A DNA stretch of 64,000 nt, taken from JACZST01 sp964195155 (GTDB taxonomy: Bacteria; Actinomycetota; Acidimicrobiia; Spongiisociales; UBA5794). The stretch lies in NCBI GenBank assembly GCA_964195155.1, contig CAXMOP010000015.1, forward strand, positions 11,170-75,169. The letters run 5' to 3'. Of the stretch, positions 26,101-34,129 are shown piece by piece. The position numbers and the translations under genes were made by a program. The notes beneath the pieces were generated by a model. That model did no database searches. It was not told where the DNA came from and saw only the letters and a list, made by a program, of their open reading frames with translations. Positions within the stretch are counted from its first letter, which is position 1. The number at the start of each line of letters is the position of its first letter.

Positions 26101-27570
26101 GCGATCCCGCAGTCGGTCCCGCAGGCGTTCCTCGATCCAGTGTCGGACCCGACCGGCGATGTCGTTGCCCGCTACGCACGAACGCACGGGCCATTCGCCG
26201 CTTCCGACGCCGCCGCCTCGGTTGGCCTCCCCATCGGTGTCGTCGACGAGGTCCTCCGCCGTCTCGAGGCCGAGAATCGGGTAGCCGGGGGCGCCTATCG
26301 CCCCGGCGGGCGGGAGCACGAATGGGTCGACGTCGAGGTCCTGCGCAGGATCAGAAGGCGCAGCCTTGCCGTGCTCCGCTCCGAGGTCGAGGCCGTCGAG
26401 CCGAGCGCCCTCGGCCGGTTCGTTCCGGCCTGGCAGCAGATCGGGCTCAGGCGATCGGGCGCAGACCACATCGACCAGATCGTCGGTCAGCTGCGCGGGG
26501 CAGCCGTGCCCGCCTCGATCCTCGAGTCCGACGTGCTCGCAGACCGCTCCGCTACCGCGGGCATCGACTCGCTGCTCGCCAGTGGCGATCTGGTCTGGGT
26601 GGGGAGAGGGCCTCTCGGCGCGCGCGATGGCCGGATCGCGCTCTATCCCCGCCAGCAGGTGCCGCTGCTGCTGAGCCAGGTGCCCGAAGAGCTCCCGGAC
26701 GGTCCGCTCCACCAAGTGATCCGGACCCGGCTCGACGACCATGGTGCTTCCTTCTTCGCCGACCTCTACCAGGCTTCAGGCGGCGGCAACCCGGACGATG
26801 TTCTCGACGCACTGTGGGATCTCGTCTGGTCCGGCGAGGTCACCAATGACACCCTCGCCCCGGTGCGAGCGTTTGTATCGGGCCGTTCCCGGGCGCGAAC
26901 GAATCGGCGCACGCCGCTCGCCTCCGCCGCACCACCGGCAGCCACGGGCCGTTGGTATCGAACCAGCGAGCTGGAGGGGGCGACACCGTCCACCGAGGCC
27001 CGGGCCACCGCTCTCGCCGAAATGCTTCTCGATCGCCACGGCATCGTGACCAGGGGCCTTGCCCTCGCCGAAGGCATCGTTGGTGGGTTCTCGACGCTCT
27101 ACCCGGTGTTCTCGGCGATGGAGGATGCAGGACGGGTCAGGCGCGGATACTTCATCGAAGGACTTGGCGGAGCGCAGTTCGGGCACCCCGGCGCCATCGA
27201 TCGTCTCCGATCGACCACCGATACCGGGATCATGGTGATGGCGGCGGCGGACCCTGCCAACCCGTACGGCGCCGCGATCGGCTGGCCCGACCACCACGCA
27301 TCGCGGCCGGCGAGACGGGCCGGTGCTCACGTCGTGCTCAGCGACGGTGCACTGGTCGCCTACGTGGAGCGGGGTGGTCGCAGCGCCCTCGCCTTCACCG
27401 ATGACCCGGCAACCTTCGCAACCGCCCTTGCCGCGGTGGCACCACGGCACCGCCGGATGACCCTCGAACGCATTGACGGCGACAGTGCGTCGGGATCGCG
27501 GTGGGGTGATCCCCTCGCTACCGAAGGCTTCGTCCGGGGCTACAAGGGATTGACGTTCGAGTCCCGGTGA
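23200..27570 (+). CDS. lhr: Lhr-type ATP-dependent helicase
   Basis: This superfamily 2 helicase of about 1,456 residues has motif I PTGSGKTLAA near residue 46, DEIH in VIIDEIHSIAG, the SAT motif LSATQRP, and motif VI QRVGRAGHQ. The Lhr-specific winged-helix/beta-barrel core and a long C-terminal domain of unknown role follow. Mycobacterial Lhr is a DNA-damage-inducible 3'-5' translocase of similar length. I chose GTG 23200 because the upstream residues are not conserved and a -10 sits 6 nt before it. Confidence 0.92.
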   Translation: MDALDGFSDATKTWFASAFVAPTAAQVDGWPAIASGSHTLIHAPTGSGKTLAAFLWALDRLGQEPTPPERERCRVLYISPLKALAHDIDRNLRTPLAGIRLAAQRLGVESPEISTGMRTGDTPQRDRQAMLRHPPDILITTPESLYLMLTSRAREILASVRWVIIDEIHSIAGSKRGTHLAISLERLAAITDVEPQRIGLSATQRPLEDIAAFLGGGIPDGDRWTPRPVNIVDAPRDKALDIEIVVPVADMTKPELTVAPDGDDPENPARRSIWPAVYPRLLDLLAEHRSTIFFVNSRGLAERLAAELNRLADDEVVRSHHGSVSREQRIEIEDRLKSGDLRGVVATSTLELGIDMAAVDLVVLVESPSSVASGLQRVGRAGHQVGAPSVAKVFPKHRGDLLETAVVVERMYAGAIEETSIPQNPLDVLAQQIVAIAADATVAVDDLYDLVRRSMPYRDLGRGVFDSVLDMLAGRYPSDEFAELRPRIIWDRVAGTIEGRRNARMLAVTNPGTIPDRGLYRVVLPDGGRVGELDEEMVYESRPGDTIVLGTSSWRVDDITHDQVVVSPAPASSNARLPFWHGDAPGRPLELGRAVGAFIRTIGGMDQQTAINTLIEQYRLDPWAASNLAGFIEEERAATGVLPTDRTIVVERFRDEIGDWRVAVLTPFGARVHAPWALAARHRYRERHGTAVDMIWADDGILFRFPDVDEPPDTQELLIEPEEIEETLLAEVADSALFASRFREAAARSLLLPKRRPGTRTPLWQQRRRAASLLEVAKKHGTFPVVLETYREVLQDHFDLPALNEVLSDVSRRRTRVAQVDLAGPSPFASSLTFDFVAAFMYEYDAPVAERRAMALTLDRSLLAELLGEPAFRDLLDAEVIGSVEDELQHRSDERRARSQDGLHDLLRDLGPLPAGEIAERTTSPGDAAAWLASLEQSGRIIAVTISGEPRFAAIEDASRLRDAVGVAIPQSVPQAFLDPVSDPTGDVVARYARTHGPFAASDAAASVGLPIGVVDEVLRRLEAENRVAGGAYRPGGREHEWVDVEVLRRIRRRSLAVLRSEVEAVEPSALGRFVPAWQQIGLRRSGADHIDQIVGQLRGAAVPASILESDVLADRSATAGIDSLLASGDLVWVGRGPLGARDGRIALYPRQQVPLLLSQVPEELPDGPLHQVIRTRLDDHGASFFADLYQASGGGNPDDVLDALWDLVWSGEVTNDTLAPVRAFVSGRSRARTNRRTPLASAAPPAATGRWYRTSELEGATPSTEARATALAEMLLDRHGIVTRGLALAEGIVGGFSTLYPVFSAMEDAGRVRRGYFIEGLGGAQFGHPGAIDRLRSTTDTGIMVMAAADPANPYGAAIGWPDHHASRPARRAGAHVVLSDGALVAYVERGGRSALAFTDDPATFATALAAVAPRHRRMTLERIDGDSASGSRWGDPLATEGFVRGYKGLTFESR

Positions 27571-27583
27571 TTCCTCTGGCAGG

Positions 27584-27589
27584 TACGCT
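27584..27589 (+). promoter_or_regulatory. -10 element TACGCT between lhr and the 136-residue gene
   Basis: TACGCT lies in the 25-bp gap after lhr and 6 nt before GTG 27596, so the small gene may have its own leaderless transcript. Confidence 0.5.
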
Positions 27590-27595
27590 GGTGGG

Positions 27596-28006
27596 GTGGA
27601 CGATGACCGGACCCTGTCTGTTGATGAGGCTCTCTCGGAAATCGCCGCGATCACCGAACAGCTCGACGCCATGGGACCCGGAGATCCGGGTCGGAGCGGG
27701 CTCATCGCCCGCCGAGATGAACTGCGCCGATCGGCCCGGGACGCCTCCGCAGCCTCACGCCCTGAGGACACGCTCCGCTACGAGCTCGACCAGGCGCATC
27801 GCGGTCTCTCCGACCTCGAGGCCAGAGCCCTCGAACGGTCCAAGTCGGAGAGACGTACGTTCCGTTGGATCAACGACCCGAATTCCGAATCGAACCGCAT
27901 CAACCAGATGCTGGAGGATCAGGATCAGGCAGCACGACTCCAGCTCGAACGGCGAATCGGAGAGATCGAGGCCCAGCTCGGAGAGTACGGCGCGACCGGC
28001 AACTAG
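27596..28006 (+). CDS. Hypothetical coiled-coil protein (136 aa)
   Basis: I do not recognise a family. The sequence is very hydrophilic and helix-rich, with heptad-like stretches (EALSEIAAITEQLDAM and ARLQLERRIGEIEAQL) that suggest a coiled coil. No signal peptide or membrane segment is seen. GTG 27596 follows the lhr stop by 25 bp. Its stop codon TAG is the terminal CTAG of the repeat element at 28003. Confidence 0.65.
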   Translation: MDDDRTLSVDEALSEIAAITEQLDAMGPGDPGRSGLIARRDELRRSARDASAASRPEDTLRYELDQAHRGLSDLEARALERSKSERRTFRWINDPNSESNRINQMLEDQDQAARLQLERRIGEIEAQLGEYGATGN

Positions 28007-28115
28007 GAGGATGCTGAGCAATCCTCCGGCGGGCCGATGCGCCGGGAGCATCCGAGTCACAACACGCGAGCGAGCGGCGGCCCATGGCAATTGTCATTGT
28101 TCAGCATCCTCCTAG
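28003..28115. repeat. CTAG-ended inverted-repeat element, copy 3 (complete, inverted)
   Basis: This is the clearest complete copy, 113 bp. The ends CTAGGAGGATGCTGAGCAAT and ATTGTTCAGCATCCTCCTAG are inverted with one mismatch in 20. The interior matches the reverse complement of the other copies (GCGAGCGGCGGC region). The left CTAG supplies the TAG stop of the preceding gene, and the right end lies 27 bp before the DUF4032 gene. Confidence 0.85.
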
Positions 28116-28142
28116 GCGCGACACCTGCCGTGGCACCCGCTG

Positions 28143-29339
28143 ATGGCGATACCCAGTTTGCACATCCGTCCCGGCCACCCCGACTTCCTCGACCTGCCGT
28201 GGCAGCTGCCGATCGACGAGTGGCAGGGCGGCCGCCTCGTCGACATGCCCACCGGTGTGCATCGCCATCCGATCGTGTTCGCGGCGTACAACGACGCCAT
28301 CTACGCCATCAAAGAGCTGAATGCCGGGCTGGCCGAGCACGAATTCGAGACCCTGCGCACTCTCGAGGGCCGTACCGCGCGCAGCGCCAAACCGGCCGGC
28401 CTGGTCAAGCGTCCGTGGCTCGACCCGAGTGAGGAGGGAGCCGGAGCGGTCATCACCCGGTATGTCGACTACGCGTTCCCTTACCGCGAGCTGATATCAG
28501 GTGCCGGCTTCGGGGGACGCCGGGACCAGATGCTCGACGCATTCGCTGGCCTCCTGGTCGAGCTGCACCTCGCCGGGTGCTTCTGGGGTGACTGCTCACT
28601 GTCGAATGTGCTGTACCGCTTCGACGCCGGTGCCATCGAGACGATCATGGTCGACGCCGAGACCGCCAGCCTGTACGACTCGATCAGCGATGGACGCCGT
28701 CGCCACGACCTGGAGATCATGGAGGAGAACCTGGCCGGCGGCATGGCCGATATCGCGGCGGCCGCCGGCGAGGGTCTCGACCAGGCCGACCTCGAGATCG
28801 GCATCGACATCACCAAACGCTACGAGGGTCTCTGGGAGGAGCTCAATGATGACCTCGTGATCGCGCCCAGCGAGCGCTACCTCATCCGCCGGCGAATCGA
28901 GCGGCTGAACGATCTCGGGTTCGCCGTCGACGACATCGACGTCGTCCCCGACGGCACCGACAATCGAGTGCGGATCAGCGTGTGGGTTGGCGGACGGGCC
29001 TTCCACGCCAACCGGCTGCGCGAGCTCACCAGCATCGAGGCCTCGGAGAACCAGGCGAGGCACATCCTCTCCGACCTCGCCCGCCACGAAGCCCGCCACG
29101 GCCGATTCGACTCGCCTGCCGGCAAGACCGTCACGATCATGCAATGGCGTGCCGAACGGTTTGAGCCATTCACCCAGCGAATCTCCGAACTCCGACCAGG
29201 ATTCAACCCCGTGCAGGGCTACACCGACTTCCTCAACTACCGCTACCAGCGGGCGGTCGAGGCCGGCCACGATGTCGAAAGTCAAGCGACGTTTGACGCC
29301 TGGCTCCACGCCGGCATGCCCGGGTTCCAACCCCAGTGA
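28143..29339 (+). CDS. DUF4032 domain protein, kinase-like
   Basis: This 398-residue protein has an N-terminal atypical kinase-like lobe. AIKELNAGLAEHEFETLRTL carries a candidate ATP-lysine and glutamate, FWGDCSLSNVLY resembles an HRD-type catalytic loop with D and N, and VDAETAS resembles DFG. The C-terminal half is the actinobacterial DUF4032 domain. Such proteins are often annotated as lipopolysaccharide kinase-like; the substrate is unknown. Its 3' end is followed by a conserved-loop hairpin and part of a CTAG-type repeat. Confidence 0.8.
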   Translation: MAIPSLHIRPGHPDFLDLPWQLPIDEWQGGRLVDMPTGVHRHPIVFAAYNDAIYAIKELNAGLAEHEFETLRTLEGRTARSAKPAGLVKRPWLDPSEEGAGAVITRYVDYAFPYRELISGAGFGGRRDQMLDAFAGLLVELHLAGCFWGDCSLSNVLYRFDAGAIETIMVDAETASLYDSISDGRRRHDLEIMEENLAGGMADIAAAAGEGLDQADLEIGIDITKRYEGLWEELNDDLVIAPSERYLIRRRIERLNDLGFAVDDIDVVPDGTDNRVRISVWVGGRAFHANRLRELTSIEASENQARHILSDLARHEARHGRFDSPAGKTVTIMQWRAERFEPFTQRISELRPGFNPVQGYTDFLNYRYQRAVEAGHDVESQATFDAWLHAGMPGFQPQ

Positions 29340-29362
29340 TGGCCGCTGGATCGACCCAAATC

Positions 29363-29416
29363 CGCGTACCCAGGGTTCCCAGCGTCATATAGCCGCTCCA
29401 GAACCCTGGGTACGCG
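29363..29416. repeat. Conserved-loop hairpin, copy A
   Basis: CGCGTACCCAGGGTT and AACCCTGGGTACGCG form a 15-bp perfect stem. The 24-nt loop contains AGCGTCATATAGCCGCTCC, which recurs in the hairpins at 57662 and, inverted, at 56075. It lies between convergent genes, so it could serve as a terminator. Confidence 0.75.
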
Positions 29417-29430
29417 TCCTGGTGAGTTTG

Positions 29431-29467
29431 CGCCGGCACGCTGGAGGATTGTTCAACACCGTCCTAG
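29431..29467. repeat. CTAG-type element, 3' end only (copy 4)
   Basis: GCCGGCACGCTGGAGGATTG through to TCCTAG matches the right end of the family. The left part is replaced by the conserved-loop hairpin DNA. The terminal CTAG holds the stop codon of the SDR gene on the minus strand. Confidence 0.75.
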
Positions 29468-30237
29468 AACGAGAGGCCGGCCGACGGCGCAGCCCCAAGC
29501 GCTCCCCCGTCGACGGGCAGGACCACCCCCGTGATCCATGCTGCGGCATCCGAGGCGAGGAAAGCAATGGCATTCGCCACGTCGGCCGGCTCGCCGATGC
29601 GCTGCAGTGGATGCGCGGCCGCAACTTGTTCCTCGACGCCATCCCAGAGCAGGGCGGAGAGCCGGGTTCGAACCACCGACGGCGCGACCGCGTTCACCCG
29701 CACCCCGGGCGCCATCTCGAGAGCGAGTTGATAGGTGAGGTAGATGAGGGCAGCCTTTGACGTGTTGTAGGCACCGAAGGCCGCACTGGGACGCACCCCG
29801 CCGACCGAGGCAACGTTGACGATTGCGCCGCCGTGTTCCTTCATCGACTGGTTCCACACCTCACGCGACCAGACGACCGGGCCTCGCTGGTTGACCGCCC
29901 ACGTCTTGTCGAGCGCCCCGAGGTCGACGTCGGACAGCATCCCGGGGGCGGGGTTGGTGCCGGCGTTGTTGACCAGGATGTCCACCTTCCCGAACCGCTC
30001 GACCGTCTGCTCAACCGCGCTCGAGGCCGCGTCATCGTCGTCGGCGCGCGCCTCGAGCAGCAGCAGCCGATCGCTCGCGTCCAAGCGCGCCGCGGCTTCA
30101 TCGAGGTTCGGCTGCTTCCGAGAGGTGATGGCCACCCCGGCGGCTCCGGATCCGAGCAGCAGTCGGGCGGTGGCCTCACCGATGCCGCGGGTTCCTCCGG
30201 TGATGAGCGCTACCGAGCCTTCAAACCTGATGTCCAT
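29464..30237 (-). CDS. SDR family oxidoreductase (FabG-like)
   Basis: This 257-residue classical short-chain dehydrogenase has the cofactor motif TGGTRGIG near residue 14, NNAG in ILVNNAGTNPA, and the catalytic Ser-Tyr-Lys arrangement with YNTSK (NVASVGGVRPSAAFGAYNTSK). It closes with the usual GVVLPVDGG. The substrate cannot be told. A GAGGAGG ribosome-binding site precedes ATG 30237. The TAG stop is part of a repeat end. Confidence 0.88.
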   Translation of the reverse strand: MDIRFEGSVALITGGTRGIGEATARLLLGSGAAGVAITSRKQPNLDEAAARLDASDRLLLLEARADDDDAASSAVEQTVERFGKVDILVNNAGTNPAPGMLSDVDLGALDKTWAVNQRGPVVWSREVWNQSMKEHGGAIVNVASVGGVRPSAAFGAYNTSKAALIYLTYQLALEMAPGVRVNAVAPSVVRTRLSALLWDGVEEQVAAAHPLQRIGEPADVANAIAFLASDAAAWITGVVLPVDGGALGAAPSAGLSF

Positions 30238-30335
30238 CCGACCTCCTCAGGCGGCGAGCGTACTGCGAGCCGCCTCGGGACACTGCCCCGCTGCCGCCGG
30301 GAGAGGACACTGCCGGCCGCTCCAGCCGCTCGGGG

Positions 30336-30830
30336 TCAATGGCGGCGTACTCCTCCGTACTTCATCCTGGTGTCCTCCATCCTCGAAACTATTGCCTCGG
30401 CACCGTCGTCGATGGCGGCATCGATGATCTCGCCGAGGAACACGTCGTGGGTACCGACGTCGATCGCGTCGTGCAATCGGCACTCGAACCAGGCGATGGC
30501 GTCCTCGAAGATCGGCACACCGGTCGTTCCATCCCGCACCGCGTAGCCGTTCAGCGCCGCGCCGTCGTACTCGGCGGGCTTCGAGAATCTCCGGAAGATC
30601 GAGGTGTCGGCGCGATCACACAGGTTGACGCTGAACGAACCACCTTCTCGGATCAACCGGTTGGTGACCGCCGTTGAATCCACCGAGATGGCCACCAGCA
30701 CCGGCTCCATGGACACCTGGGTGACCCACGAGGTGGTCATGCCGTTCCGTTCGTCCCCGGCTCGTGAGCCCACGAGGCACAGCACATTCGGAATCGCCCA
30801 CATCACCTTGTTCACCGTGGCCGCATCCAT
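30336..30830 (-). CDS. Flavin reductase family protein
   Basis: This 164-residue split-barrel flavoprotein has the signature MTTSWVTQVSMEPVLVAISV followed by FSVNLCDRADTSIFRRFS and the FECRLHDAIDVGTHDVFLGE strand pattern, typical of FMN-dependent flavin reductases and HpaC relatives. ATG 30830 is supported by a TACGCT hexamer 7 nt upstream; the longer upstream frame is not family-like. It lies 98 bp upstream of the SDR gene on the same strand. Confidence 0.85.
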   Translation of the reverse strand: MDAATVNKVMWAIPNVLCLVGSRAGDERNGMTTSWVTQVSMEPVLVAISVDSTAVTNRLIREGGSFSVNLCDRADTSIFRRFSKPAEYDGAALNGYAVRDGTTGVPIFEDAIAWFECRLHDAIDVGTHDVFLGEIIDAAIDDGAEAIVSRMEDTRMKYGGVRRH

Positions 30831-30837
30831 GCCCGCG

Positions 30838-30843
30838 AGCGTA
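30838..30843 (-). promoter_or_regulatory. -10 element TACGCT upstream of the flavin reductase
   Basis: Minus-strand TACGCT is 7 nt before ATG 30830 without a ribosome-binding site between. Confidence 0.5.
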
Positions 30844-30965
30844 CCGCGACCGCGCCCTCGTGCCGGCCGCAAGATCCGCAGGCTGTGCCGACCGGCTCGC
30901 AGATCTCTCGGGGCGCTTTGAGAGCACTCCGCGTCGCCACCATGCCGGCGGCCGATACCTGCCAG

Positions 30966-30971
30966 TAGGAT
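30966..30971 (+). promoter_or_regulatory. -10 element TAGGAT upstream of the Usp gene
   Basis: TAGGAT is 6 nt before ATG 30978; a leaderless start for the Usp-dehalogenase pair is likely. Confidence 0.5.
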
Positions 30972-30977
30972 GCCCTG

Positions 30978-31448
30978 ATGCACGTGCTGATCGCGACGAC
31001 CGGCGTGCTCAGCCCTGAGCCGGTGGTCGACTTCACGAGGCAGCTTCTGGGCCAGCATGGCCGGGTCACGGTCATCACGGTCATTGAGGTGCCCCGGGAC
31101 TTCCTCGACGACCTCGAGGAAGGGCGGGCATCGGATGACGACGCGGTCAACTCCTATATCGAGGAGCGCGGCCGCCGCCTCGTGGAATCAGTGACGCAGA
31201 GGCTGGAGGGAGCCCAGATCCCTTATGAGGTGGTGATGCTCGAAGGGACCGATCCGGCGGCGACGATCTCGGCTGCCGCGGGAGACCTCGACGCCGACAT
31301 CGTCGTGGTGGGGGCCACCCGCCCGATCTTCAATCAGGACGCCTGGGAGAGCGTGTCGGCCAGAGTCATGCTGGAGAGCGGCAAGCCCGTCCTGGTGATC
31401 CCCGGCCTACCCGACAAGCCGGACGAAGCCCGGGCGGCCATCACATGA
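30978..31448 (+). CDS. Universal stress protein family protein
   Basis: This 156-residue UspA-like protein begins HVLIATTGV and ends with the family's final strand KPVLVIPG. The usual ATP-binding GxxGx9GS motif is replaced by VVGATRPIFNQDAWESVSARV, so nucleotide binding is doubtful. Its stop overlaps the ATG of the hydrolase gene (ATGA), so the two are translationally coupled. Confidence 0.78.
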   Translation: MHVLIATTGVLSPEPVVDFTRQLLGQHGRVTVITVIEVPRDFLDDLEEGRASDDDAVNSYIEERGRRLVESVTQRLEGAQIPYEVVMLEGTDPAATISAAAGDLDADIVVVGATRPIFNQDAWESVSARVMLESGKPVLVIPGLPDKPDEARAAIT

Positions 31449-32335
31449 CCTGGGATGCGCTGCGCACACCCGAAGAGCGATTCACCGCCCTCGACGGGTA
31501 CCCGTACGCGCCGCACTACACCGAAATCGAAGGACTTCGCATCCACTTCCTTGATGAGGGGGAAGGCCCTCCCGTCGTGCTCTTCCACGGCGAACCAACG
31601 TGGAGCTATCTGTACCGCAAACTGATCGGGCCGATCGTCGAGGCCGGGTATCGGGTCATCGCCCCGGACTATCCGGGCTTTGGCAAGTCGGACAAGCCGA
31701 CCGATCCCGACTTCTACAGCTACGACCGGCACGTCGACTTCATGGACCGGCTCATCGAGGTACTCGATCTCACCCAGGCCACTGCGGTGGTTCACGATTG
31801 GGGTGGTCCGATCGGCCTGCGCCTGGCGACGGAGCACCCCGATCGTTTCGCTCGCATCGTGATCCTCAATACCGCACTGTTCTCGGGACGGGCCCCCGTG
31901 AGCGAAGGGTTCATGGCGTGGCGATCGTTTGTCGAAAGGACACCCGACCTGCCGGTTGGCTTCATCATGTCTCGCACCGCGGTCACGGACTGGCCCGAGT
32001 CGGTCTTTGCCGGCTACGAAGCGCCGTTCCCCGACCAGGAGTACAAGATCGGAGCCCATCAATTCCCGCTGATCGTACCCCTCGACTCGGAAACCAAGGG
32101 TGCCGCCGAGATGGCTGCGGTCAAAGACGCGCTCGCCCTATGGGACCGCCCGGCGGCGGTGATCTTCTCCACCGAGGACCCGGTGTTCCCCCCGCGGGTC
32201 GGCGAGCGCTTCGCCGACCGGATCCCCGGGGCCGAAGACGTCGTGCTCGTCGACGGCGCCGGTCATTTTCTACAAGAGGACCAGGGCGAGGCGGTGGCCG
32301 GCCACATCGTCGACTTCCTGCAGCGGAATCCTTAG
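31445..32335 (+). CDS. Haloalkane dehalogenase-like alpha/beta hydrolase
   Basis: This 296-residue hydrolase has the dehalogenase signatures LFHGEPTWSYLYRKLI (oxyanion region) and VVHDWGGPIGLRLA, where the nucleophile is aspartate as in haloalkane dehalogenases, plus the C-terminal catalytic histidine in GAGHFLQED. The NTALFSG segment also fits. Family knowledge: this enzyme replaces a halide by water through an alkyl-enzyme ester. An epoxide-hydrolase relative is possible. The TAG stop is the left end of the repeat element at 32332. Confidence 0.83.
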   Translation: MTWDALRTPEERFTALDGYPYAPHYTEIEGLRIHFLDEGEGPPVVLFHGEPTWSYLYRKLIGPIVEAGYRVIAPDYPGFGKSDKPTDPDFYSYDRHVDFMDRLIEVLDLTQATAVVHDWGGPIGLRLATEHPDRFARIVILNTALFSGRAPVSEGFMAWRSFVERTPDLPVGFIMSRTAVTDWPESVFAGYEAPFPDQEYKIGAHQFPLIVPLDSETKGAAEMAAVKDALALWDRPAAVIFSTEDPVFPPRVGERFADRIPGAEDVVLVDGAGHFLQEDQGEAVAGHIVDFLQRNP

Positions 32336-32446
32336 GAGGGTGCTGAACAATGACGAGTGCTGAGTGCCGTCGCTCGATTCAGGCGAGCGGTGATTCAGTT
32401 TCTCCCGACAGCGACGGCCCGGGAGGATCGCTCAACATCCTCCTAG
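32332..32446. repeat. CTAG-type inverted-repeat element, copy 5 (complete)
   Basis: This 115-bp element has left end TTAGGAGGGTGCTGAACAAT and right end ATCGCTCAACATCCTCCTAG. It lies between convergent genes, and both of them end in TAG inside its termini: the dehalogenase at 32333-32335 and the lipoprotein at 32443-32445 on the minus strand. Confidence 0.83.
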
Positions 32447-32874
32447 GACCCGGGAACATCGAGGACGAGGATCTTTCCACAGAATCCTTCGACCGAATCG
32501 CTTGCCGCAATCTCGACGACTTCCTCTCCCCCAGGAATTCTCACACCCGAGAGCGTTCTCGTGAACGGCTGTTCGGTGACGTGGGGGTGGGCGAGCTCCC
32601 GGCTGTCCAGCACCAAGCCGCCTGGAGTCCTGACGATCCATCGATCGGCGTACTTCTCCCATCCGGTGTCCGCCGAGGAGACCGTGGCGGTCACCCGGTA
32701 GGAGGAAGAACCGGTGCTGACGACTTCTGCGGAAATGACATTGGCGCAGCCGTCGGTCGTCCTCGGAGGCTCGGACGACGATGAACAAGAGGCCGCTATA
32801 CCGATCAACACCAGCGCGGCGAGCGAACTGCGTGCCGGCCGAGAAACACTCTCGTCGAGATCAGGTCTCAACAC
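32443..32874 (-). CDS. Small secreted lipoprotein, unknown function
   Basis: This protein of about 143 residues has a signal sequence (SSLAALVLIGIAASC) with lipobox-like IAASC followed by a serine run, so it is probably a membrane-anchored lipoprotein. Two further cysteines (GCANV and EGFCGK) could form a disulfide. No family is recognised. The GTG start at 32874 overlaps the end of the RDD gene by 14 bp, which places it last in a five-gene cluster. The stop is provided by the repeat element. Confidence 0.6.
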   Translation of the reverse strand: MLRPDLDESVSRPARSSLAALVLIGIAASCSSSSEPPRTTDGCANVISAEVVSTGSSSYRVTATVSSADTGWEKYADRWIVRTPGGLVLDSRELAHPHVTEQPFTRTLSGVRIPGGEEVVEIAASDSVEGFCGKILVLDVPGS

Positions 32875-33361
32875 GATGGGAATAGACCTCGCCACGGGGC
32901 CGACGCTGGAAGTCGTAGACGACCCAGGTGCCGGCCAGCTCGTCGTGCCAGGCTCTGCGCTCCTCATCGAAGAGAACCCAGATGTATCCCAGGAAGAAGA
33001 CGATCGCCGACAGGCCGTAGCCGACGAAGCGAATCAGCGACCGCGCGATCGTCGGCGGGTTGCCGTCGGCGCGCACGACCCGGAGTCCAAGGAACCATTT
33101 GCCGATCGTCGCCCCAGTCAACGCCCATGATCCGATGTAATACACGCTGATGATGAACGGCACCGCGATGAGAAAGCTGCCGCCCAGGTCGAAATCTCTC
33201 GGCAGGAAGGTCTCGAACAGGACCTCGACCTGCTTCACGACCCAACTCAGTGCCGCGATGAGAATGACGAGCAGGACGGCGTCGATCGAGAACGCGACGA
33301 ACCGTGAGATGAACCCAGCGACGCGGCCTTCTAACTCGTTGTAGTCGCCGCTACCGCTCAT
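32861..33361 (-). CDS. RDD family membrane protein
   Basis: This 166-residue membrane protein has the RDD pattern: AGFISRFVAFSIDAVLL carries the R and D of transmembrane 1, TGATIGKWFLGLRVV follows, and the last hydrophobic segment is SAIVFFLGYIWVLFD. The function of RDD proteins is mostly unknown, with suggested transport roles. ATG 33361 overlaps the stop of the upstream gene. Confidence 0.85.
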   Translation of the reverse strand: MSGSGDYNELEGRVAGFISRFVAFSIDAVLLVILIAALSWVVKQVEVLFETFLPRDFDLGGSFLIAVPFIISVYYIGSWALTGATIGKWFLGLRVVRADGNPPTIARSLIRFVGYGLSAIVFFLGYIWVLFDEERRAWHDELAGTWVVYDFQRRPRGEVYSHRVET

Positions 33362-34101
33362 TCGTCTACCTCTGCGGGCCTCGGCGGCAGGCCCCGAGGC
33401 GATCGGCGCAGAATCCGACGAATGGCTGAATCGGTGAGGTTGTCCGCCGCCGCCCCCGTTTCACGAACCTCCTGGATCGCGGAATCGGTGATACCGAACG
33501 CCTGGTCCCGGATCATCTCTTCCAACGCGTCGCTCTCCGCGACGTTGTCGAGTACTCCATCGATCGTGGTGTCGACGAGGCCCTCGACGAGTACCTTGCC
33601 GTGGCTGACCTCGGCACGCCCGATCTGAGTGAGCCGATCGCTCTCGGCGTCGACGAGCCCGAGAACGGCGTCGACCGGCTTCGATATCAGCCAGCCGATG
33701 GGACTCCCGGCGGTCAAACGCCAGCCGTAATCGACCACGCCACGCACAACGCCGGTGTTCACGCCAACCGAGGTGGCCATTCGCTCGAATCGATCAGGAA
33801 GATCCGCGGCGAACCCAAAGACGACCTCGCCGGGAACGTGTTGCTGGGGAACGCGCTCCACGACCGACGGAGAATCCTCGGGATCGCCGACCGGCGCCGC
33901 ATTGGCAGCCTCCTGGGCGCGATCAGCGATGACGCCGACCACACCCGCCGCCAGGCGAACCACCGATGAGTACGCGGAGCCCCAACCTGCAACGAGATCG
34001 GCTGCCCCACCCTCCACCGGCGTCAGTCTGGCGATTTCGGGTGCCGCTTCGGTGGCGGTCTCAGCGTTGTCGTCGGCAGCCCGGAGGGCCTTGTCTGCCA
34101 T
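33358..34101 (-). CDS. Hypothetical protein (247 aa) in the RDD/lipoprotein cluster
   Basis: No family is recognised. It is alanine- and valine-rich with amphipathic helices (VVRLAAGVVGVIADRAQEAA) but no clear signal peptide. The C-terminal part has regularly spaced helices ending in IRRILRRSPRGLPPRP. ATG 34101 has a TATCGT hexamer 6 nt upstream, and its stop overlaps the RDD gene, so it shares the transcript with the RDD and lipoprotein genes. Confidence 0.6.
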   Translation of the reverse strand: MADKALRAADDNAETATEAAPEIARLTPVEGGAADLVAGWGSAYSSVVRLAAGVVGVIADRAQEAANAAPVGDPEDSPSVVERVPQQHVPGEVVFGFAADLPDRFERMATSVGVNTGVVRGVVDYGWRLTAGSPIGWLISKPVDAVLGLVDAESDRLTQIGRAEVSHGKVLVEGLVDTTIDGVLDNVAESDALEEMIRDQAFGITDSAIQEVRETGAAADNLTDSAIRRILRRSPRGLPPRPAEVDE

Positions 34102-34107
34102 GGACAA

Positions 34108-34113
34108 ACGATA
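34108..34113 (-). promoter_or_regulatory. -10 element TATCGT inside the lipoprotein/RDD cluster
   Basis: Minus-strand TATCGT is 6 nt before ATG 34101, so the last three genes of the cluster may be expressed independently of the first two. Confidence 0.45.
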
Positions 34114-34129
34114 GCCGTCGCCTGCGCCG

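Noticed and set aside
23125..26742. A 1,205-codon open frame on the minus strand opposite lhr
   Set aside because: It is antisense to a clear Lhr helicase, has biased composition (D, G, R, E rich) and no domain; high-GC codon use keeps this frame open.
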